Of a DNA stretch of 64,000 bases, positions 34,239-44,112 are shown piece after piece. Location of the stretch: the NCBI GenBank assembly GCA_963920665.1, contig OY987265.1, positions 8,003,001 through 8,067,000 on the forward strand, in the 5' to 3' direction. The notes beneath the pieces are model-generated. The model searched no databases. It was not told the origin of the DNA and saw nothing but the letters and a program-made list of their open reading frames with translations. The stretch comes from Straminergon stramineum (lineage: Eukaryota; Streptophyta; Bryopsida; Hypnales; Calliergonaceae). The position numbers and the translations under genes are program-made. Each line of letters starts with the position of its first letter. Position 1 is the first letter of the stretch.

Positions 34239-37200
34239 TGTGAGTGTTTTAAACTCCACCCTTCGAGTTAAAACGTGCACACAGGTTCTAACGGCTGGTT
34301 AAATCAATTTCTTTAGGGTGTTCTTAATCTAAGTTCAATTCGCGCCTTCCAAGCAATGGACACTTTGTTTTTAAATATCCAAATTGAACTTAAATCGTTT
34401 AAATCCTAATTTGTAAACTATGGTTAACTAAATCAAATAACTAATCAAATAGCTAATCGAAAGATGAATTCAAACTAAAATCAATCTAACCTAAATTGTA
34501 GAATGTAATTTGCCCTTTCCAAAATGGTAAAGCAAGTTAAATTCTGACTTTCCTAATAAAAGAAATGAATGGATGAAGTATTGACCCCTAAACTACATCA
34601 CAACCTTCATCCACAAATTAAAATAGTAAAACTAATCGAAATAAATCTAAATTTTAGGGTTAAGTTTTTAGTTATGTTAGTTACCCAATTCTAAGACTAA
34701 ACCTAATTTGACTACTAATTAAAGAATTTCATCCAAATTGAAATCAAACTTCATCCAACCTTTTCTCACTTAAAATTAAAGTATTTTTTAAATGAAAAGA
34801 GGTTCTGGAATCTTCCAAAAGATTCCCTAATTGATTCCTAATTTAAATGATTCCTTAAAGATTCTTTAGAAATTCTTTTTAATTATCTTCTAATCTATCG
34901 TAAACTAAATTTTCTATTCTAAAATTAGTATTTTTAGGGTTTTATGAAATTTCAGAAATTACCTTCCCAACAAGGTAAAACACTAAAAACAAAATGCTTA
35001 AAAAATTATTAATGAATGAAATATGTTTTAAAAGTCTAACGAGTTAAATTTCATTCATTAATTATTTTTTATTCTAAATGAACAATTTTAATTTTTGATT
35101 TTTTTTTAAATGTTAATTTTCTTTTCTAATTTTCCTAAAGTTTCCAATGGTTTATTTTATCAAGTGAAATTTTAATCAAATTGAAATTAAAAGAAAGGAA
35201 ATATAAAGAATTTTAACGTACCTTTCCCATGAAGTGATCGATCGTACCGTCCTCAAGGATCACGAGATGAATGGTTTTGTAGTAACCCGCTCCATCCTCC
35301 ATTTTGCTAATTCATTGCGCAATTTGAAATTAATCCTCGTTCAATGTTGTATTGCAATTTCAATTTCTCTTTTCCTACTAATGGTTATGGGATTTTATTA
35401 ATTTTGATTGTATTTAAAACAATTCCTAATTAATTAGAAATTATTTCAATACCTCAAAACCTTTTAAATCTGCTAAATGAAATCAAATCTAATAAATCCT
35501 AATTATTTTGTAATTTCCTAATCTTTCAAAAGATATTAGTTGGCGTTTTGTCTTTATCTATTTGTCTTATTAAGCCTAACAAAACAAAACCTAACCAAAG
35601 CCTAGCCTTCTAATTCCTAAAAGAATCCTAATCAATGACTAACCAACAACTTAGTGAATAGTAATTAGAATAAAATAAAATGCAAAAGATTCTTACCTCA
35701 TTAATTATCTAGATTCCTTCTCTTCGTCTTTCTACTACTCCTTACTTCTTCTCTTCTCTTGGTTATGTCAATTCATTGATCTTTGTTTTGCAAACTTGTT
35801 GTGGTTTTGGAAGGGATGGAGATTTAAAGCAAATTCAAGTGGACTTCCAACTTATTTGTAAAAGTATGAATGAATGCTTTAGTTTAAGAACTTGTGAGAA
35901 TTTTGAAACTTCAATGCACTACAAATTAGTATTTGAACCTTACCTTTAGTTTTCAGTCTCTGGTTTAGCTCCTTCGCTCAGTCCCTGGCTTAGTTGCTTG
36001 GATCAGCTCCTCGCTCAGTCACTTGACTTAGCCGCCTGGTTGAGTTTCCAGCTCAACCGCCAGGGTTCCGCCACGTGGCGGGGTGCGACTGGTCGTCAAT
36101 CGTCCGATTCCGTCCAGTTGGTCCTCGTCTACTCTGGTTCCGTCCAGTTGGGTTCTCGTCTGCTCTGTTCGTCTGGTTGGATCCTCTCTTGCTCTCGTTC
36201 TGATCTTTGCTGATTAGTCCAGTTTGTTGGATTATGATTTAAGTTGAACTGGTTAAGTTCCTGGTCCTGGCATTTTATATTGGTTACAACTTCGCTATGC
36301 TAATCTAATTAACGGACTTTTGACTAATCTAATTTTCAAGACTTAATTAATTCTCTAGCTAAAACTAATCAATTTTGGGGGTTTGGGGAACTTCTTAAAT
36401 TCTCAACTAACAATCTAATTTTTGGGGGATTTTTGGGAAAAAGTTAAAACTAAACAACTAAGTATTCTAAGCTAATTAAAACTCTTTTTCTAGGATGATT
36501 CTAACTAAAGGGAAACTAATCTAAATCTTGGTTTTCTCTAACTACTACTAAGGATTTTATCAAGAATTCAAACTAAGAAATTTTGACTACGTTTCTCTAA
36601 TCTTTCTCACTAAATCGAATGTTCCTAATTAGTACACTTATAGAGCATTTTTCCAAGCATGAAAATAAGGAAATTTTCCCAAGTGTCAATTTCAAATCTT
36701 TCCAAGTCAAAGCTTCGCCGTGCAGGGGCAACCCCAGGTATACACGGTGTCAATGATCAAATTTTAGTATTTTGAAAGTCAATCTTTAAAAGAGGTACAC
36801 ATGACAATGTTTAAACCGAACATTAAAGATTAATTCTTTTAAAATTTCAAAGTATCTAAGTTTAATCACTAAAAGAGGTACGCATGACAACGTTTAAACC
36901 GAACTTTAGCAATTAAAGTCCCAATCTTTGTTATACAACGAATTTTGGGCAAGGGTTGGTTTAATAAACTTTTGGCAAAGTCAAGCTTCACCGCCTTAAG
37001 TATATTAATACCAAATTCTGTTGTAATGGGCACAATTTATTAGTATTCAAGAAATCTTAAACGAAATTAGAGTTTGGAGGTCTATCCCTTCCAAAACTCT
37101 CACAATTCAAAGAAAATGGAGGCTTAGCCCCGAGAACTTAAAGAAATCAAATAGAAATCACTTTGAAGGGACCCTCTCGTCCTTCAAAGTGTGCAAATGA

Positions 37201-38904
37201 AGAATTAGAATGAAACTTAGGTCGGATCTCGACCTGGATCAATGCTCCGACCACACTGGTAGCACAAAAGCAAAGGTTAGATATAAGAATGAGGGTACCG
37301 ACAACCTCGGAGGAAGGGCCTTTTATACTTGTCCTAGGTCCCTCCCCAGTAAGTTGTCGGTGGAAAAACATTTACTTTTGATCCCGAGATATTTCCTAAA
37401 CTATCCTAACGTAGTTCCGAAATAATCTTTGTTTAATGGAAGAATTCTCTAGAACCTTCTCCATTTAGCTAATAAATCTTGACTAAATCAAATCCAAGAT
37501 CTTTTCCCAAAGATATTTTGAAAATAACCCTAATTAACCTAGATATTTTTCTAATTAACCCAAAGTATTTCTAAATTGTCTTTCTTTAAACAAAAGATGG
37601 ATTGTTACGCAAGAAAAGAGGTCTTACCCAAATCCAATCTTCAATTTTCCAAAAGATATTTGCGAAATTAACTTTGAATTACTGCTAATTACTCTAAAAA
37701 AGTCAAATCTACTACTGGACCCCTCCTATCTTCTAGGGAACAACTCCAAATTAAAAAATGATTGCGCCATTGTTTTTAGAAGACCCAAATTAGCCTAGGG
37801 GACCCCTGACCCCTTCTTCCCAGCCCTTCGTAAGTGTAAAATCAATTTACGGTAACTCCAAAGAAAGGTGAAAACTCTAACTTTTGGAATTTGTTTCTTT
37901 TGAGGAAACTATCTAGCTAGGGTTACCTAGAAGGTTCGTAGGAGTAAGAAAAGACCCCTCATTCATGTCATTTGGACACCGCCATCTCCTAGTATGCTGG
38001 TCAACCCGCCGTAAGGTCGTAATTTCTTCAAAAGTCCATTGTCGTTACCAATTCTGGTACCTAGGAATGTCAAAATGTCTTCAAACTTTGTGGAACTCTT
38101 TATTAGCACACAACACACTATCCTAATTTTTAGTGGGATTTTACTGCAACATGGGTAATTCCTAGGAATTTACAACTATGTTCAAAGGCAGTTGACTTCC
38201 CATGGAGTCATTGTAATTGTTTCGGAAAATTCCGAAACTTTTTGGGTAGCTTCTAGGAAACTCCCCAAACCAAAGTGTAACATTACATTTCACTTTGCAC
38301 TATTCATAGGGAAGCTTAAATTAGCAATTCCCTATAATTTCTGCCTGAGGGGGAAATTATTCTTGTATCGGGGAATCTTGGAACAACCGGCTCCAATGTT
38401 GGTTCCTGGCATGCTTTTAGAGTAAAAGCACATTTCTTCATACTCCGATTGCTTTCCCATCACTTTATTTGCAGATTAGATAATTCTTCTATAAGTTATC
38501 TGCAAATAAGAACTTACCAATCCAAATTCTTTATGAATTGGATGGTGACCTATACTAGACTCTCTAGACCTAAACTAGACTTAGCCAGCTTGTCACATGC
38601 AATTGTAAGACTTAGTTTAATATGGACAATTACTAGGACTGGCTAACACTCAAACCCTTAATTCTCTCGGAAATACTTAATCGACCTCTCAGACTCTCAA
38701 CTAGACATTAGAAGTATGAAATTTGAGTATTTTATATACTCTACACTTCTAGGATGACCCCTCACTGTATTGGTAGGGACTTCTACCAAATACCACTAAA
38801 ATACTCTTTTTATGCATTCTTGCATATAATTATGCTAAAATACTGACTAAAACGAAAAAAAAACAAAAAACCCTGAGTTCCAAGTGCCAACTTGAGGGCT
38901 CACA
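34239..38904. mobile_element. 4.67-kb insertion, TGTGAG...CTCACA ends, no coding capacity seen
   Basis: The ends are TGTGAG and CTCACA, with GCCAC (34234-34238) and GCCGC (38905-38909) as a one-mismatch 5-bp target duplication. The pattern suits an LTR-retrotransposon derivative, but I could not find the second LTR. The interior holds AT-rich DNA rich in CTAATT words (34.4-36.6 kb), a GC-rich patch at 35950-36200, a duplicated AAAAGAGGTACACATGACAA block (36793 and 36873), and a GAGGGGGA polypurine word near 38347. No gag or pol motif is visible in six frames. It is best described as a large non-autonomous retrotransposon-like element (LARD-like), with other TIR elements possible. Confidence 0.55.
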
Positions 38905-39438
38905 GCCGCGTCACAAGAGCTCCCCCCCGATCGAGGGTCTCTCGGGACTGAGAGGGGTCCTAGCAGGTCAAGGGTTATGTGTCGGTCCCTTCCTTCACAG
39001 GAATTTATTTTTGTAAGTTTTGATCACGATGAATGGATTTTAGAATTGGTTGTGGAGTTGGGTGATAAAGCCCTGGCCCTTGTCCTTTTTTTTCAGTTCA
39101 GTTGTATGTGAGTGCTGGCCGCGTCGTAAAAGCTCCCCCCAGCTTAGGGCCTCTCGAAACCGAGAGGAGTCTTGGCAAGTCAAGGGTCATGCGTCGGTCC
39201 CTTCCCTCACAGAGATTTATTTTTGTAAGTTTTGATCACAATGAATGGATTTGAGAATTGGTTGTAGAGCCAGGTGATGAAGCCTCGGCCCTTGTCCTTT
39301 TTTTTTCAGTTCAGCTGTGTGTGAGTGTTGGTTGCATCGCAAGAGCTTTCCCCCGGCTGAGGGCCTCTTGGGACTGAGACGGGTCCTAGCAGGTCAAGGA
39401 TCATGCGTCGGTCTCTTCCCTCACAAGGATTTATTTTT
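38905..39438 (+). repeat. 213-bp tandem repeat, 2.5 units, in intron 1
   Basis: Units start at 38905, 39118 and 39331 with exact 213-base spacing. Each contains a GAGCTCCCCCC-like block, GGGCCTCTCGGGACTGAGAGG, GGTCAAGGGTCATGCGTCGG, CCCTTCCCTCACAGG and ATTTATTTTTGTAAGTTTTG. The full units end with a polypyrimidine run and TTTCAG that looks like a splice acceptor. A first, interrupted unit starts at about 34208, left of the 4.67-kb insertion. GC content is well above the surroundings. Confidence 0.8.
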
Positions 39439-40544
39439 CCGGGAGGGTCACTTGGGGTTTTTTCTTGCAGTTTATATGTTTGATTTTGATTTGTTATTTT
39501 TGTATTTGGAAGACGTTTTCATGCATTTGATTGCTTAATATCAAGTTCCTAGAGATTTGATCCCCGCCGCGGTTTAGCTCCTTGTCACTAGCAATCTTGC
39601 TACTACGGAGGTGGATCCTGTTGACTCGATCGGGCAGTCGCCTGGGGTAAGCCTAGATGCTTTGCTAGTCCACCGTGAAGATCCTCTTATCAAAATTTAC
39701 AGGAATGGCGAGATGCTACCACCCGATTCTTGGTGCACTTTTGTTGGAGATAACCAATTACTTCGTGGTATTCTCACCTCAATGGATACCATTGAGTTTT
39801 GTACATGTGGCCACGAGGATGTAGAAGTGACATTAGGTTTAGAGGAGGATGATGATATTCTTATATTTTGCTGTGGCCAGTTCCGGACCATCAATGTTGC
39901 TTGCGATTCCTCTATCTGTATTCATGGGGAATGAGTAAATTTGGATGATTTTATGTAATCAAAATCATTCATTATTTCGTACTAGGATATACACTTGCTG
40001 ACCATTTCAGAGGTCATGTAATGTGCTTAAAGGGGTAAAGGAATTTGCGAAAAACATGGAATCATTCGTATTGCATTATTGTTAAATTTATATACCTTCT
40101 TTCCATGATGTAGATTGTTCAAGAACATGGGACTCTGGACTCCCCTTCGAAGTCCACCGAGTCCGCAATGATGGACATTAGTCTTCAACCAACGATTGAA
40201 TCATTTATAGAGATCGATGATGTCGAAGAAGAGCAAAATCCAGGACCACAGGAGGATTATATGGAGGATGACATTAAGCAGATAGAGAAGATGGACACTG
40301 TCTCTACCATTTCCAGTTTGAGACTGACAGCGTTAGATCTCTTGAGAATGCGAATTCCTCTTTGTCGGTTTATACCCATGCCGATGGTTCACCCTATTTT
40401 ATCTTGTAATTTGATATTATTGGAGCAACAGTTTGTCCACGGATATGAGGAAGACGCTCGTGTCTTCTATGTCTCCATTGTAGATGAGCAAGGACAAATT
40501 AGTGTTCGGGAAATTTTTTGAGGTCCTCCCGTTGATTTCCTCCT

Positions 40545-40690
40545 TCCACAGAAATGAACCGGGTTTTTTTCAATGGGCACCAGTTACATCCTTTGAATCA
40601 CAAAAAGTACCGGTTTATTTCCTCCAATTTCAATTTCTCACCGGAAAATTTCCTCCAAATTGAAATTGGCACCGGCTAAATTGCAAAATT
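40545..40690. repeat. hAT left subterminal ACCGG repeats
   Basis: ACCGG cores occur at about 40558, 40611, 40655 and 40675 with TTTCCTCCAATTTCAATT-like spacers between them. hAT transposases often bind clustered subterminal motifs, so these are plausible transposase sites. Confidence 0.5.
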
Positions 40691-40741
40691 TCTATAAAAT
40701 ATAGAAAAAAAAATAGAAATGAAACTACTAATTAATATTGC

Positions 40742-40796
40742 ATCCTTAGCAGGAATTGAACCTAGTAAAGCCCTTCACCACTTGAAGGCCAAGGAT
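40742..40796 (-). repeat. tRNA-like fragment (SINE-like), inside the hAT
   Basis: The minus strand has a perfect B-box (GGTTCAATTCC), an A-box-like TGGCCTTCAAGTGG, and 6-bp closing arms ATCCTT/AAGGAT. At 55 bases it lacks room for an anticodon arm, so it is not a tRNA gene. A decayed tRNA-derived SINE piece is the likeliest explanation. Confidence 0.35.
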
Positions 40797-40861
40797 CCTC
40801 CCAACCCATGCAATATGGAGTTGAGGATGGTTATGAAAAGGTTGCATGAAATCAAAAGAGT

Positions 40862-43082
40862 TTAGGAAGTACCAATTTCATGTTCTTCAAATATTTCTTC
40901 TACTGCCCCTATAAGATATCGCTCAGGATTTGCATATAAATGACGAAACTTAAAAGAATTCTTCCACAAGACAATGGCTTCTTCTATTATGTTGCCATAG
41001 TCTTTGTCAGGTCCTTCCAAGGCCAATCGCATGACACTGTCCAAATTGGATGTTGTCATACGATTTTGTAGTTTTTGCTTGATGTTATTCTACATTGAAA
41101 ACGCCCTTTCACACGTTGCAGTGCTCACACATTGTCACTTAGCAATTTCAACAAGAGTTAGGAGATTAGGGTACTTTAATTTCAAAAATGGAATCCAACT
41201 AATTGAAGCCCATATATCTCCAAAAGTTCTGTCCATCCACTCTATACTCCCTTGCAACTTGAAAGCAAAGAACTCTTGCTTGCAAGCTGCTGCATCTACC
41301 AAGGGAAGAAAAAATTTTCCTCCTACATTTTTTTATTGCCCATACTACTACAAAAGCAAATCCAATTCTACAACTCCCTATGATGCCAAACCAATTTGCC
41401 TATGAGGCATGTGAATAGGGTTAAGGACTTTGAAAGCATCAATTACATCATTATTTTCAAACCTAACCTCTAAAGCCAAACAAACTGCTTCTACATAGGA
41501 CTTTTGAAATGATAAGGCAACCTCTAGATCAAAGCCTGTAGGATCCCTTGTCATTTCAACATTGTGGAATTTGGACCCTCTAATTTCACTAGGTAAACGA
41601 CAAAGATAACCATCTAGGGGTCCAAATTCGGGGAGGATATGAAAACCTGTACTAGGATTGAATGTATCTTGGTTTAAGTCACAAGAATCAAGAAGGAAAC
41701 ACATTCTAATAGATGCAATCTCTGTTTTTACAATAGAGCCAATAATTGAAATATCAACAAGTTTAGATTGAAAAATTTTGGACAATTTCGAAAGCATGTG
41801 TAGAATATCAACTAAAAAATACAAAATATAAATGAACTTCAAGTCACTCAACTTAGTAAAGAAGTCACGAATGACAATATCATTGTTAGAAGAATTATCA
41901 CGCAAATAAATGAAGACTGATTCCAAAGAATCACACAAAATTGTCATGGCTTGCCACCTAGACAACCAACAGATTTTATGGTACCTTTTTAAGGTTTTTT
42001 GTAAATCATTTAGTTCATTTTGAAGGGTTTGTAAGGCAGATTTCCTTTTAGATGATTTTTTGAATTGAGAAGCCAATGCATTTAACATAGAATCCATTGC
42101 AGTAAACATTTCTTTACAAGCTTCGTTCTTTGACGCCTCTAATGCAACTAGATTGGTTCTATGAGCTATACAATGAGTTGAAGTGAGGAAGGGATTCACC
42201 TGTTTTAATCGAGCTGTCACACCCGTATTTTTTCCGACCATGGTGGAAGCTCCATCCGATCCAAATCCAATGCAATTATCAAGATTTAATCCCCATGTCT
42301 TTGTGGCTGCCACAAGAGTGTCAAATATCATCTTGGAATCCTTTTTTCCATCTTCAATCCACAATAACCCCAAAAAAGAAGTGATAGGAAGACTGGCCTC
42401 TAAAAAAGTAGCAAAAAGTACAAGGTGTCCTTTCACAGATATATCAGTAGACTCATCAATCATTAAGCCATAAAATTTAGAATCCCTCACTCTCTCTAGA
42501 ACTTTCTTTTGAACAACTGAGGAGAGACCAAAGACCATTTCAACACAAGATTTTTCATCATGGTAAATTTTTTCGGTAATGGGAGCTTTACCCTTGTAGG
42601 AGGTGACATAAACTTGGAAACTTGTGGAAAGGAAGACTTTCCTTCCCCATAAAATACGCAGCCCTAAATAGGGACACCATTGCTTCATCACAACTACGAT
42701 TTGCAATTGCAACAGCCTTTTGCAAAGCTTTTTGCCCCCCATGTTTAGCCCAAGCTAGTTTTCGGTGTTCTACTGTTTTACTATGGTCTTGCAATGCGGA
42801 AATTTTAATGTTTGTAGAACCCTCGGTGGCATATGCAAATTTACCCCCACCCTCTTTACAAATCTTACAAAAAACCCTCCCCAAATCACGATGAAATTCC
42901 ACCCAATCATATAACTCATACCAAGAATCTTTCCACTCTAAGTTAGCTTTTTCAATGTCATTACATTCTTTACTTGAAGGTGTGATGGGTGAAGAAGCAT
43001 TAGATCCTTGATGATCCACTAAGTCTCTAGTAGATCCGGCCTTAAAAAACATATCTCTCATGGTCTTTTGTCTCTTTGCCAT
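40862..43082 (-). pseudogene. hAT transposase (ZNF862/KIAA1586-like), frameshifted
   Basis: The ATG at 43082 gives MAKRQKTMRDMFFK, an N-terminus common to this hAT group. A TTF/BED-like zinc finger follows (FCKICKEGGG with paired His in DHSKTVEHRKL, about 42775-42875). A frameshift near 42600-42660 moves the reading into the 454-codon frame (42742-41378): FYGLMIDESTDIS with the first catalytic Asp, GFGSDGASTMVGK with the second, and HCIAHRTNLVALE. C-terminal dimerisation residues (YPNLLTLVEIA-like, ATCERAFS, NNIKQKLQNRMTTS) lie at about 41040-41170, interrupted by stops. The last 65 codons (41059-40862) carry LALEGPD. Family length is matched. At least two stops and one shift exclude function. 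Confidence 0.88.
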
Positions 43083-43254
43083 CAAAAATAACTGAGAAAC
43101 AAAACAAAAAAGTAGAAGGTGAGATATTCTTCTCTGGAGCTTGCAAAAGGAGCTGAAATTGAGCACTTCAACAGCACTTGTGCACTTCAACACCAATAAC
43201 GATCACCATAGTCAATACTAGTAGCTCCACAACGCAGCCAGTTCACACCAACAA

Positions 43255-43450
43255 ATTAGCACCAAGTCTCAAAGTAGGAGGCAGCATCAAGTCTCGAAGT
43301 AAGAGGCAGAATAAAGTCTCAAAGCAAAAGGTAGCACTAGGTGTCAAAGCCAGAGGTAGTAGGTCTAAAAGTCAGAGGTAGTAACAAGTCTCAAAACAAG
43401 AAGTAGTAGTATTGCAGCTCTGCAACAAGTCAAAGAAAGGAGGTAGAGGC
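43255..43450 (+). repeat. Imperfect purine-rich tandem repeat upstream of hAT transposase
   Basis: Words of the type AAGTCTCAAAGTAGGAGGCAG recur about six times with variable spacing. The tract lies just upstream of the transposase ATG in its reading direction, so it is in the element's 5' leader. Confidence 0.6.
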
Positions 43451-43949
43451 AACAATACAAAATGAGGAGTCAGAAGTTCAAGAAGAGAGACGAAGTCACA
43501 GAGGAGAGTCACGATTCACGAAACTTAAAGCAGAAATGTAGAATAATGTCGAGTTGTGGACTTGCGGAGGAAGATGGGTCATGGATGCAACTGCTCAGAG
43601 CTCAGTTGCTCACTCGCTTGGCACTTGTTGCCTGGGTAGCTGGGCAGGGGACTGTTGTAGTGCTGCTGCAGGGCATCACCTCCGGCAGGCGCGCAGGTAG
43701 TGTGGCAACTACGGGGCCCCCGGCAGCTTCGGGAGCCGCTGTGCTGTGCAATGGCGGGCTGTGAGCTGCAACTCTGAGTAGATAAGGTTTCAATTTTTTA
43801 ATTTTTAATTTTCAGTAATCAAAATTTCAATTTCGGGGCATTGGCAGTTTGGTACAGGTGCACTTCGTAGAGGTTGATATCCGGTAGGAATAAAAATCTT
43901 CATGAGCCAGGTATTAGCCAATAATTTTTTTGGCAAGGCAATTGAAATC

Positions 43950-44112
43950 CCCCAAATATTTTAACAAACCGGTCACATATCCTCCAAATTTTAGGTGGCA
44001 CCGGTTGATTTCCAGTTCTTGAAATTTCTTCCCGGTTTAGCATCCTTTAATTTCAAAATGCAACCGGTTTTTTTCCCAAATCCACTAGCTAACTTTGAAC
44101 TAGCTGCCGGTT
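43950..44112. repeat. hAT right subterminal ACCGG repeats
   Basis: CCGG cores occur at about 43970, 43997, 44033, 44063 and 44107. Spacers such as ATCCTCCAAATTTTAGGTGG read in the same direction as those at the left end, not inverted. Confidence 0.5.

Noticed and set aside
39050..39538. Short CECW-containing frames in the tandem repeats as exons
   Set aside because: Frames follow from the repeat itself and differ between units; the region is intronic in the gene model.
40742..40796. tRNA gene on the minus strand
   Set aside because: Only 55 bases; no anticodon arm fits, although A/B-box-like words are present.
42183..42894. Plus-strand frames inside the hAT transposase
   Set aside because: Shadows of the minus-strand transposase.
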